38,823 nt of DNA, from positions 1-38,823 of the forward strand of contig JBPCNO010000045.1 in NCBI GenBank assembly GCA_051001135.1. Direction: 5' to 3'. Positions 6,728 to 14,447 of the stretch are shown here, one piece after another. The stretch's first letter is position 1, and each line of letters opens with the position of its first letter. The stretch comes from CAWHMN01 sp051001135. GTDB taxonomy: Bacteria > Acidobacteriota > Terriglobia > Terriglobales > Acidobacteriaceae. The position numbers and the translations under genes were made by a program. The notes under the pieces were generated by a model. The model had not been told where the DNA came from, did not search any database, and saw only the letters and a list, made by a program, of their open reading frames with translations.

Positions 6728-7582
6728 ATGGAAGTGCTCAACTTCGGCGGCGATGGCCCGGTGCGCATCCTCGTGCTGGTGCTGGTGGGCGTCGCGTCCG
6801 GTCTGGTCAATACCCTGGCCTCCTCCGGTTCGGCGATCTCACTCCCCGTTCTGATGTTCCTGGGGCTGCCCCCAGGCAACGCGAACGCCACCAACCGGCT
6901 CGCCTGCATGCTGGGCTCGATGATGGCCCTGCGTACCTTTCACTCGGACCACATGATCGACTGGAAGGCCGGACGCCGCATGCTCGCGCCCGCGGTGCTC
7001 GGCAGTGTCATCGGGGTCCTGGCCGCCGAGCGGCTTCCCGGTCGCGACATGGGACTCGTTATCACCGCTGCCTTGATGGTCGCCCTGCTCCTCATCTTCA
7101 CCAAGATCAAGGCGGTTCTGGCACGGCCGCACACCCAGCCCAGTCATGTAACCTTCGCGGGTCTCGTAGTGCTCTTTGGCGTCGGCATCTGGCTCGGCTT
7201 CATTGCGCTCGATGGCAATACCTACCTCTTGCTGGTGCTCATGGTGCTCTTCCACTTCGATCTACCCCAGGCAAACGCGCTCAAGATCCTGCTCATGTTC
7301 GCGACAACCGTCCTTCCTGTTGCCATCTTCGCCTGGTCCGGCAGCATATGGTGGAAGGACGGCCTTGTGCTCTCCGCCGGAAGCCTCGCCGGTTCATTCG
7401 CGGGCGCGCGGCTGTCCCGCTACGCCGGAGCGCGGCGCTGGGTCTTTCGCCTGCTGGTAGCGGCCATCTCGCTGGAAGTAGTTCACCTTGGCGCCGCCTA
7501 TTACGGCGACGTGCGCGCGCATTTCACCATCACCAGCCAGACCCACCCGTACACTCAGTCCGGCCGGGACCGGCAGCACTGA
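6728..7582 (+). CDS. TauE/SafE-family membrane permease (putative sulfite/anion exporter)
   Basis: A 284-residue integral membrane protein with about eight hydrophobic helices. The signature at 16-65 (GVASGLVNTLASSGSAISLP, then LPPGNANATNRLA) is the family pattern of TauE/SafE permeases, repeated weakly in the second half (LDGNTYLLLVLM, LPQANALKILLMF). Members export sulfite, sulfonates or other small anions. The ATG at 6728 has AGGAG at 6716-6720; a TTG at 6695 lacks support. It lies 39 bp after the cytochrome gene in the same direction, so it probably belongs to the same ECF-controlled operon. That context would fit handling of a periplasmic oxidised or reduced sulfur compound, but this is inference. 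Confidence 0.82.
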   Translation: MEVLNFGGDGPVRILVLVLVGVASGLVNTLASSGSAISLPVLMFLGLPPGNANATNRLACMLGSMMALRTFHSDHMIDWKAGRRMLAPAVLGSVIGVLAAERLPGRDMGLVITAALMVALLLIFTKIKAVLARPHTQPSHVTFAGLVVLFGVGIWLGFIALDGNTYLLLVLMVLFHFDLPQANALKILLMFATTVLPVAIFAWSGSIWWKDGLVLSAGSLAGSFAGARLSRYAGARRWVFRLLVAAISLEVVHLGAAYYGDVRAHFTITSQTHPYTQSGRDRQH

Positions 7583-7603
7583 GATCCCCGGCGTCTCGAC
7601 TGT

Positions 7604-7632
7604 TTGGCGCGCTGCCCGTCGTGCGCTACGCT
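7604..7632 (+). promoter_or_regulatory. Putative sigma-70 promoter before purD
   Basis: TTGGCG (7604-7609), a 17-bp spacer and TACGCT (7627-7632) lie 24 nt before the ATG. The ribosome site AGGAG (7641-7645) would fall at the very start of the transcript. It suggests purD has its own promoter besides read-through from the ECF operon. Confidence 0.4.
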
Positions 7633-7655
7633 CTAGCAGCAGGAGAACCCATTCC

Positions 7656-8960
7656 ATGAAAGTGCTCATCTTCGGCGGCGGCGGCCGCGAACACGCACTC
7701 GCCTGGGCCATTGCCAAATCGCCCCGCGGCGCGGAGGTCATCTGTGCCCCCGGCAACGCCGGCATCGCTGAGATCGCTCGCTGTGTGCCGGCGGACCTGG
7801 CCAGCCTCTCCTCCATGCTCGGCGTAGTTACCGCCGAGCAGCCGGATCTGGTGGTCATCGGGCCTGAGCTGCCCCTCTCCCTCGGTCTGGCCGACGAGCT
7901 GGCCCGGCGCGGCATCCGTGCCTTCGGCCCCACTCGTGCAGCCGCGATGCTCGAAACGAGCAAGGCCTTCGCCAAACGCTTCATGCAGCGCCATACCATC
8001 CCCACGGCCGCGTATGCCGTCGTCACCACCCCCGCCGAGGCTCGCGACGCCCTGGATCTCTTCCACCCGCCGCTGGTCATCAAGGCCGACGGTCTCGCCG
8101 CCGGCAAAGGCGTCCTCATTTGCGCCAACGAGGCTGAAGCGCTTTCGGCCATCGACGGACTCTTCTCCGGCTCATTGCTCCAGCAAAGCGGACTCGGCGC
8201 AGCCGCCCAAACGGTCGTGCTGGAGGAGTTCCTGGAGGGCGAAGAGCTCTCCTTCCTGGTGCTGACCGATGGGAAGCACGCCGCGCCGCTCGCCCCCGCG
8301 CAGGACCACAAGCGCATCGGCGAGGGCGACACCGGTCCGAACACCGGTGGCATGGGCGTCTACTCCACCGACTCGATGCTCGAGCCGGAGATGCGCGACT
8401 GGATCCTCCACCACATCGTGCAGCCCACCCTCGACGGCATGGCCGCCGAAGACGCGCCCTTCGTCGGCGTCCTCTACTGCGGGCTGATGATGACCGCCCG
8501 CGGCCCCATGGTGCTGGAGTATAATGCCCGCTTCGGCGATCCCGAGACCCAGGCCATCCTCGTCCGGCTCGAGTCCGATCTGCTGGAGGCGCTCGAGGCG
8601 GCCGTCGATGGCCGTCTGAGCGAGACTGAACTCCGCTGGAAGCCCGGCGCCTCCGCCTGCATCATCGCCAGCTCCGCCGGCTACCCCGGCAGTTACACCA
8701 CCGGTCACCCGATCACCGGACTGCCGCCCGCCTCAGTTGACGCGGTCGAGGAGAATGCCGTGGAAGTCTTCCACTCCGGAACGAAGGAAACGTCAGAGGG
8801 CCTGGTCACCGCAGGCGGCCGCGTTCTCGGCGTGACCGCCGCTGCCCCGTCGCTCGAAGCTGCCCTCGCCCGCGCCTATGGAGCCATGGGCAAGATTCAC
8901 TTTGACGGCATCTACTACCGGCAGGACATCGGCCATCGCGCCGTGACCACGAAGCCCTGA
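7656..8960 (+). CDS. purD: Phosphoribosylamine-glycine ligase (GAR synthetase)
   Basis: ATP-grasp enzyme of de novo purine synthesis, joining glycine to 5-phosphoribosylamine to give GAR in the cytoplasm. The 434-residue product begins MKVLIFGGGGREHALAWAIA, the standard PurD N-terminus. It shows the ATP-grasp block VIKADGLAAGKGV, the LEEFLEGEELSFL segment, the DTGPNTGGMGVYS loop that contacts the product, and the metal-binding EYNARFGDPETQ. All key motifs are intact and the length is normal. The ATG at 7656 has AGGAG 10 nt upstream; an in-frame extension further upstream has no family similarity. It is not adjacent to other pur genes here, and a REP-like hairpin follows it. Confidence 0.97.
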   Translation: MKVLIFGGGGREHALAWAIAKSPRGAEVICAPGNAGIAEIARCVPADLASLSSMLGVVTAEQPDLVVIGPELPLSLGLADELARRGIRAFGPTRAAAMLETSKAFAKRFMQRHTIPTAAYAVVTTPAEARDALDLFHPPLVIKADGLAAGKGVLICANEAEALSAIDGLFSGSLLQQSGLGAAAQTVVLEEFLEGEELSFLVLTDGKHAAPLAPAQDHKRIGEGDTGPNTGGMGVYSTDSMLEPEMRDWILHHIVQPTLDGMAAEDAPFVGVLYCGLMMTARGPMVLEYNARFGDPETQAILVRLESDLLEALEAAVDGRLSETELRWKPGASACIIASSAGYPGSYTTGHPITGLPPASVDAVEENAVEVFHSGTKETSEGLVTAGGRVLGVTAAAPSLEAALARAYGAMGKIHFDGIYYRQDIGHRAVTTKP

Positions 8961-8986
8961 AATCAGCCTGTAACGGGTCCGGGTGC

Positions 8987-9026
8987 CCCATCCTGACCCT
9001 GAGCGTAGTCGAAGGGGAAGGGTGGG
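8987..9026. repeat. REP-like hairpin, copy 1
   Basis: CCCATCCT-GA-CCCT, loop GAGCGTAGTCGA (9001-9012), AGGG-GA-AGGGTGGG. Eight plus four base pairs flank a symmetric GA/GA internal mismatch. The same element recurs at 25511-25550 with one base changed, and the change keeps pairing as G-U. A half copy (GGGTGCCCCACC) follows at about 9040-9052. It could also act as a terminator for purD. Confidence 0.75.
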
Positions 9027-9127
9027 AGACCGCGAATCCGGGTGCCCCACCTAACTGGCGCAGTGTGACATTCGCCCGCACTTGCGCGAAGCGCGTCCGC
9101 CTGGACGGCAGGTCCCGGCCAGCACCT

Positions 9128-9133
9128 TATACT
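9128..9133 (+). promoter_or_regulatory. -10 box of mntH-like gene, probable leaderless transcript
   Basis: TATACT ends 7 nt before the ATG at 9141, so transcription should start at or next to the start codon. No purine-rich ribosome site lies between. TGGACG 20 nt upstream is a weak -35 candidate. Confidence 0.45.
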
Positions 9134-9140
9134 CGATACC

Positions 9141-10442
9141 ATGGCCACGGCTCCCGCGACAGATTCGGTTGAACTGCCGCGACGGGGCAAGCAGCTCTGG
9201 TACTACTTCGGACCGGCCTTCGTCGCCAGCATCGCCTACATCGATCCGGGGAACTTCGCCACTAACTTCGATGGTGGCGCGGAGTTCGGCTACAAGCTGC
9301 TCTGGGTGCTGCTCTGGTCGAACGCCATGGCCATCCTGATTCAGTACCTCTCCGCCAAGCTGGGCATCGCCACTGGCAAGACGCTCCCGGAGAACTGCCG
9401 CCTGCACTTCTCCCGCCGCACCTCCATCGCGCTCTGGGTTGCGGCGGAGATCTCCGCGCTGGCCACCGATCTGGCTGAGTTTCTGGGCGCCGCACTCGGC
9501 TTCTATCTGCTCTTCGGACCCAAGCTCCTGGCCATCGGCCTTACCCGCACGCACGTGCTGCTGCTGGCAGCCATCGCCTCGGCCGTCTGCGTCTTCCTCA
9601 TCCTGGCGCTGGAACTCTGGGGATTTCGTCGTTTCGAGGCCTGCATCATGGCATTCGTTGCGGCCATCGGCGTCTGCTACGCAGCGGAGATGTTCTTCAT
9701 CCACCCCGACTGGAAGGCCATCGCCTTTCACACCGCCGTGCCGTTGCTCGATCACCAGAGCCTCTATCTCGCCGTGGGCATGCTGGGCGCGACCGTGATG
9801 CCGCACGTGGTCTATCTGCACTCCGGCCTGGTGCAGCCGCGCGTGCGACAGGAGCAAACAGCCAATCCGCAGCGGCAGTACCTGGTGCGCCTGCGCCAAC
9901 TCCGCATGGAACTGGTCGACATCGTCGTCGCCATGAATGCCGCGTGGCTGGTCAATTCGGCCATGATCGTGGTGGCAGCCGCGGCCTTCTTCGGCAGAAC
10001 CAAAGGTCCTCTGGGCATTGAAGGCGCGCACGCCACACTGGGGCCGATCCTCGGCCACCTCTCCGCCACCATCTTCGCCATCGCACTGCTCTGCTCCGGC
10101 CTCTCTTCCTCCACCGTCGGGACGATGGCCGGGCAGATGATCCTCGATGGCTTTATGCAGGTGCGCTTCTCCGTCTTCCTGCGCCGGTTGATCACGCTGC
10201 TGCCTGCCCTGTTCGTCATCGCCATCGGCCTTGATCCGCTGCGCATCATCGTTCTCTCGCAGGTCCTGCTCAGCTTCACCCTGCCCTTTGCGCTCATCCC
10301 ACTGCTCCTGTTGACCGCGCGCCCCGCCGTGATGGCCCGCTTCACCAATAAGCCGCTCACCCAATCTCTTGGCTGGCTCACCACCGCCATCATCCTCACG
10401 CTGAATGGCGTCCTGCTCTGGCAGACGCTGGCCGGCGGCTGA
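9141..10442 (+). CDS. Nramp-family divalent metal transporter (MntH-like)
   Basis: A 433-residue polytopic membrane protein of the Nramp family, which imports Mn2+ or Fe2+ with protons. The helix 1 metal-site motif DPGN is intact (residues 35-38, YIDPGNFATN). Helix 6 has GATVMPHVVYLHSG with A217 and M220, the positions that select transition metals over Mg/Ca; the usual MPHN is MPHV here. About eleven hydrophobic helices can be counted, and RRGKQLWYYFGPAFVASIAY is a normal N-terminus. There is no Shine-Dalgarno, and the -10 box lies 7 nt before ATG, implying a leaderless mRNA. No Mn riboswitch, MntR or Fur box was recognised in the short upstream gap, which instead carries the REP-like hairpin. 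Confidence 0.9.
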   Translation: MATAPATDSVELPRRGKQLWYYFGPAFVASIAYIDPGNFATNFDGGAEFGYKLLWVLLWSNAMAILIQYLSAKLGIATGKTLPENCRLHFSRRTSIALWVAAEISALATDLAEFLGAALGFYLLFGPKLLAIGLTRTHVLLLAAIASAVCVFLILALELWGFRRFEACIMAFVAAIGVCYAAEMFFIHPDWKAIAFHTAVPLLDHQSLYLAVGMLGATVMPHVVYLHSGLVQPRVRQEQTANPQRQYLVRLRQLRMELVDIVVAMNAAWLVNSAMIVVAAAAFFGRTKGPLGIEGAHATLGPILGHLSATIFAIALLCSGLSSSTVGTMAGQMILDGFMQVRFSVFLRRLITLLPALFVIAIGLDPLRIIVLSQVLLSFTLPFALIPLLLLTARPAVMARFTNKPLTQSLGWLTTAIILTLNGVLLWQTLAGG

Positions 10443-10642
10443 CGGCCGCTCCTGTACGTGCCACATACCAAGTGCCATCTGTCCGGCAGCGGACATCCAG
10501 CCTTATAAGTGGACAGTACGGCGGCCTTGTACGTTGCCAATCCATTGAAACCACACGCAATTCTCAGGTTTTTCGATGGCCCTTATCGTGCTCCTAACCT
10601 CTTGAGGGCGCGATGTGTGCGCTTACGCGAGGAGGCATATCC

Positions 10643-13120
10643 ATGGCATCGACCGAGTTGCGCAATGTGGTGCGCAGGATTAAAAGCTCGCCCGGCTTCT
10701 CCATCGTGGTTGTCCTCACCATCGCCATCGGAGTAGGCGGTGTCGTCTCCGCCTTCTCGTTGGTGCAAGCTGTCCTGCTCCGGCCGCTCCCCTTCGCAGA
10801 TCCGGCAAGGCTGGTACGCATCCACCAAGGCATCGAGCATCAGTTCAACGAAGTCGACCTTTCCGCTCCTGACATTGCGACCTTCGCGCGGGAGAATCGC
10901 ACCTTTACCGGGGTCGCCGGCTTTATCGCCGCCTCCTATGAACTGAATGGCGCAGGCGCGCCGTTTGAAGCACACGCCGAGCGTGTCTCGGCTACCCTGT
11001 TCCCGCTGCTGCAGGCCACTCCGGCGATTGGCCGCTCCTTCACCCGGCAGGAGGATGAGACATCCGCTCCGGTTGCCGTGATCGGCTACGCGCTGTGGCG
11101 CGATCGCTTCCAACTGAGTCCATCCGTGCTGGGGCGCACCATCGAACTCGATCGCCGCCCCTATACGGTCATCGGCGTCATGCCTCCCCGGTTTGAGTTC
11201 CCCATCGAGGGAACGGCAGACGCGCAGGACCTCTGGGTTCCACTCAGCCTCACGCCGCTGGAAAAGGCGAGCGAAGGCAATGAATATGACTACGCCGCGC
11301 TCGCTCGCCTGAGACCGGGCGTGACCCTCGCACAGGCGCAGACGGACGTAAACCGGATCATCCACGGCATTCAGGCCGGTTATCCCGCAAGTGTTCATCT
11401 TCTGGGATCGATCGTCTCTTTGAAAGAGCAGACGGTCCGCGACGCACGCCCGCTGCTTCGCATCCTGCTGGGGGCTGTCAGTCTCATCATGCTGATTGCG
11501 TCGGCGAACCTGGCAAATCTGTTTATCGTGCGGGCCATGCGCCGCCGCCGCGAGTTGGGCATACGCATGGCTCTTGGTTCCACACGAAGCAGCATTCTTC
11601 TCGACACTTTCATGGAAAGCGGGCTGCTCGGCCTCATCGGTGGAACACTTGGCCTGCTCCTCGCGCTGGCGGCGGTAAGGGTGCTTCCCAGCGTACTTCC
11701 GGCATCGTTGCCGCGGGTCTCCGAAATCTCCACGAACGGGCAATTGCTGAATTGGCAATTGCTTGCGTTGGCGCTTGGGCTCGTCGCCTTCACCAGCCTG
11801 GTGTGTTCCGCCGCTCCCATGCTGCTGGGCTTTCGCGGCAATCTGCTCAGTTTCTTGCACGACGGCTCGGCGGCAGCAACACCCAGCCGCGCGCAGGGTC
11901 GAGTTCGGACGGCGCTGGTCGTGGCCGAGTCCGCGCTGGCCATGCTGCTGCTGGTCGCCTCCGGCCTGCTGCTGCACAGCTTTCAACGCATGTTGAAGAC
12001 GGATCCAGGCTTCTCCACCGATCATGCGATGACCGCCGCGCTTGCGTTGCCCGCGCATACCTATTCCACCCAGGAGCAGGTCGATCGGTTTTACCGCGCT
12101 CTTCATGACAAGATCAGCCCTTTGCCCGGCGTGACGGCGGTCGGATTTTCGACCAACATTCCGCTGGTTGGGATGAATTCCGGCAGGCTGCTGACGATCA
12201 AAGGCTACGCTCCACGGCCGGGCGAAGGTTGGCCCATCGCCTCCAATTACCTGGTGCAGGGCAGCTACTTCCATGCGCTCCGGATACCGCTGCTCCAAGG
12301 TCGCTTCTTCAACTCGACTGACGACGCAGCGAACGCACCCTTGACCGCGATCGTCAGCCAATCCTTTGCGTCGCGTTATTGGCCTCGGCAAGACGCCGTC
12401 GGAAAAGAGGTGAAGGTCGGAGCGAGTGAGCGCAGCCCGTTCCCGTGGATCACGGTAGTGGGTGTGGTCGGCGATGTGAAACAGGACGCCGTCGACAAAG
12501 CCACCACCATCGAAATGTACGAGCCCTTATCGCAAGCGCAGCGAGACCTCGGGACGTTTGGCGCAGCCATGGGCCCGAATGGGAACGGACGCATTGTGGT
12601 GAGAACGGCACAAGCTCCGTCAACCATTGCCGAAAGCCTGCAGCGGGCCGTCCGTGAACTCGATCCCTTGCTTCCGCTCAGCCATATCGAGACCCTGAAC
12701 TCCGTCCTGTCCAGAACCGAGGCTCCGCGGCGATTCGATACCTATGTCTTCGCGGCGTTTGCCGGCATCGCTCTCTTCCTGGCGCTGTTGGGAATGTATG
12801 GAGTCATCGCCAGCGTGGTGAACGAACAAACGCGCAGCATCGCCATTCGCATGGCGCTCGGCGCAACGCGTGAGTCCATTCTGGGCAGGACGATCTTTTC
12901 TGCCATAATGTTGGCCGGCATGGGCCTGGCTATTGGGCTGTGCGCTGCCCTCGGCCTTGGCAGGTTCATGAGCAGCTTGCTGTACGGCGTAGCTCCACAA
13001 GATCCGGTCGCATTGGGCGCGGCCGTCGTCCTGCTTCTTCTGTGCGCCTTCCTCGCAGGCCTCATCCCGGCGCGGCGCGCTGCCGCGATCGACCCGATCG
13101 CGCTCATGCGCTCGGAGTAG
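10643..13120 (+). CDS. Large two-module FtsX/MacB-like permease, ADOP type (orphan ABC permease)
   Basis: An 825-residue membrane protein. It starts with NVVRRIKSSPGFSIVVVLTI, the hallmark start of acidobacterial duplicated orphan permeases, followed by a MacB_PCD periplasmic domain (about 50-240). A first FtsX module has three helices at about 275-400 with RAMRRRRELGIRMALGSTR. A helix near 430-450 leads into a second MacB_PCD domain, and a C-terminal FtsX module contains NEQTRSIAIRMALGATR and ends with PARRAAAIDPIALMRSE. Such proteins are MacB-like mechanotransmission permeases. No ATPase (MacB/LolD) or PadR regulator is adjacent. The start at 10643 is chosen for GAGGAGG 7 nt upstream; an ATG ten codons earlier lacks one. 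Confidence 0.9.
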   Translation: MASTELRNVVRRIKSSPGFSIVVVLTIAIGVGGVVSAFSLVQAVLLRPLPFADPARLVRIHQGIEHQFNEVDLSAPDIATFARENRTFTGVAGFIAASYELNGAGAPFEAHAERVSATLFPLLQATPAIGRSFTRQEDETSAPVAVIGYALWRDRFQLSPSVLGRTIELDRRPYTVIGVMPPRFEFPIEGTADAQDLWVPLSLTPLEKASEGNEYDYAALARLRPGVTLAQAQTDVNRIIHGIQAGYPASVHLLGSIVSLKEQTVRDARPLLRILLGAVSLIMLIASANLANLFIVRAMRRRRELGIRMALGSTRSSILLDTFMESGLLGLIGGTLGLLLALAAVRVLPSVLPASLPRVSEISTNGQLLNWQLLALALGLVAFTSLVCSAAPMLLGFRGNLLSFLHDGSAAATPSRAQGRVRTALVVAESALAMLLLVASGLLLHSFQRMLKTDPGFSTDHAMTAALALPAHTYSTQEQVDRFYRALHDKISPLPGVTAVGFSTNIPLVGMNSGRLLTIKGYAPRPGEGWPIASNYLVQGSYFHALRIPLLQGRFFNSTDDAANAPLTAIVSQSFASRYWPRQDAVGKEVKVGASERSPFPWITVVGVVGDVKQDAVDKATTIEMYEPLSQAQRDLGTFGAAMGPNGNGRIVVRTAQAPSTIAESLQRAVRELDPLLPLSHIETLNSVLSRTEAPRRFDTYVFAAFAGIALFLALLGMYGVIASVVNEQTRSIAIRMALGATRESILGRTIFSAIMLAGMGLAIGLCAALGLGRFMSSLLYGVAPQDPVALGAAVVLLLLCAFLAGLIPARRAAAIDPIALMRSE

Positions 13121-13170
13121 GTCAACCCGCTGCAATACCACGCTGGCGGGCAGGCGGCGTGGCGAAACGA

Positions 13171-13200
13171 TTGTCACGCTCCTTACAATTTCGGTACAAT
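13171..13200 (+). promoter_or_regulatory. Putative sigma-70 promoter of the SYLF gene
   Basis: TTGTCA (13171-13176), an 18-bp spacer and TACAAT (13195-13200). The predicted leader to the start at 13356 is about 150 nt; no riboswitch fold was recognised in it. Confidence 0.5.
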
Positions 13201-13355
13201 CCGCGCGGGCACTGCACTCCGAAAAAGATATGGCAGCCGATCTCGCCGCCACGCAGTGTATGTTGTTCATGAACCTACTGCGTATGTATCTCGCGTGATT
13301 CTCGACTTCAAGGGCCCTCTCAACCGGCAACAGACTTGGCAGCACAGGAGAATCG

Positions 13356-14060
13356 ATGATGAAGGTAGGTCGTTATCTAACCGCGTTTGCTCTTACATTT
13401 GCATCGCTGACTGCCTTTGCCGCCGCCAGCAGCAAAACTGACTTGAGAGATCGCGTCGCCGCGGCGAACGCAGTCATCAAGGAAATCTCAATGACGCCCG
13501 ACCGCGGCATTCCCGACTACATCGTGAGCCGGGCCACCTGCGTTGGGGTGATTCCCGGCGTCAAGAAAGCAGCATTCGTGGTTGGCGGCTCCTATGGCCA
13601 GGGTGTGGTGACCTGCCGCACCGCTCATGGCTGGAGCGCCCCGGTGTTCATTCGCCTGGCCGGCGGAAGCGTCGGATTTCAGATCGGCGCCCAATCCACC
13701 GATCTGGTATTGGTCGCGGTGAATGCCAAGGGCTTTCAGGATCTGCTCAAGTCCAAGTTCAAGATCGGCGGCGATGCGGCGGCTTCGGCCGGACCGGTCG
13801 GCCGGAATGCCTCGGCCGCGACCGATTGGAAGCTGAATTCAGAGCTTCTGACCTACTCGCGTGCCAAGGGTCTGTTCGCCGGCATCGACCTCAACGGTGC
13901 CGTGGTCTCGCAGAATACCGACGACACGACGACGTTTTATAACGGGAACTCATTGAGCTTCGAGAAGATTCTTCATGGCGGCATCGCAGTGCCCGCGGAC
14001 GCTCGCACATTCGTGAGTACGGTAGCCCACTACTTCCATTCGGCTCGCGCCAGCCGCTAA
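13356..14060 (+). CDS. Secreted SYLF (Ysc84/DUF500) lipid-binding domain protein
   Basis: A 234-residue protein with a Sec signal peptide (MMKVGRYLTAFALTFASLTA, probable cleavage after AFAA). The SYLF domain follows: IPDYIVSRATCVGVIPGVKK, GGSYGQGVVTCR, GGSVGFQIGAQSTDLVLV, and AAASAGPVGRNASAATDWKL near residue 145. SYLF domains bind acidic phospholipids in eukaryotes; bacterial secreted members are abundant in Acidobacteria, but their role is not settled. AGGAG sits 5 nt before the first ATG and 8 nt before the second, so either of the two adjacent ATGs may be used. It is followed by a strong hairpin at 14101-14132. It stands alone and is not obviously linked to its neighbours. Confidence 0.9.
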   Translation: MMKVGRYLTAFALTFASLTAFAAASSKTDLRDRVAAANAVIKEISMTPDRGIPDYIVSRATCVGVIPGVKKAAFVVGGSYGQGVVTCRTAHGWSAPVFIRLAGGSVGFQIGAQSTDLVLVAVNAKGFQDLLKSKFKIGGDAAASAGPVGRNASAATDWKLNSELLTYSRAKGLFAGIDLNGAVVSQNTDDTTTFYNGNSLSFEKILHGGIAVPADARTFVSTVAHYFHSARASR

Positions 14061-14100
14061 AGACTCAGACAGTCTTTCGCACTGCCGCGCGAATCATCAG

Positions 14101-14140
14101 AACGGGGCTGGACCTCGCGGTTCAGTCCCGTTTCTCGTTC
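14101..14140 (+). terminator. Hairpin terminator after the SYLF gene
   Basis: AACGGG-G-CTGGACC, loop TCGC, GGTTCAG-T-CCCGTT: a 14-bp stem including two G-U pairs, followed by TTCTCGTTC. The tail is U-poor compared with classical terminators. Confidence 0.65.
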
Positions 14141-14447
14141 ACTCGCTTGCATCCTGCCGGAATAATCGCCCGACTCGCGTTCTGCGATGAGGCCAGTACT
14201 CAGGAGCAGTGCGCAGGCTCCATTTCGCGGTAAAATAACTCACGGATATGCAAGCGTCCGTCCTTCTGCAGGCTCCGCATCTCAAGCGCTTCCGCCACGG
14301 CAGGCACGACCGTGGACGTGTCGTTCTCTCCTAGAACTTTGACGCTGGACCCTGTCCTGCCTGGGTACTGCCCTGCATAGGCCCCCTTCGGGCCGCTGCA
14401 GCAATGTTCCCCAAAGCGCACCCGCACTCACCTTAGGAGATGGCACT
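14141..14447. other. Long leader/intergenic stretch before acnA
   Basis: About 300 bp without a gene I can support. TTGACG at 14339-14344 with a weak GGTACT 19 bp later could be the acnA promoter, and TAAAAT at 14231 is another isolated -10 candidate. No IRE-like or riboswitch element was recognised, and short ORFs here have no family features. Confidence 0.4.

Noticed and set aside
6061..7659. 532-codon plus-strand frame overlapping the cytochrome and TauE genes
   Set aside because: A different frame of genes with clear families; Arg-rich, no motifs, and the real genes have ribosome sites and correct domains.
9051..10496. 481-codon open frame antisense to the Nramp transporter
   Set aside because: Shadow of the transporter gene; no domain similarity, Gly/His/Gln-rich.
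10583..12391. 602-codon open frame on the minus strand across the ADOP permease gene
   Set aside because: It is antisense to a gene with full family domain order, and its translation is rich in Arg/Gln/His with no recognisable motif. High GC leaves long open antisense frames.
14200..14427. Short open frames in the acnA leader as candidate leader peptide or ncRNA
   Set aside because: No conserved motif, no ribosome site and no structure I could defend.
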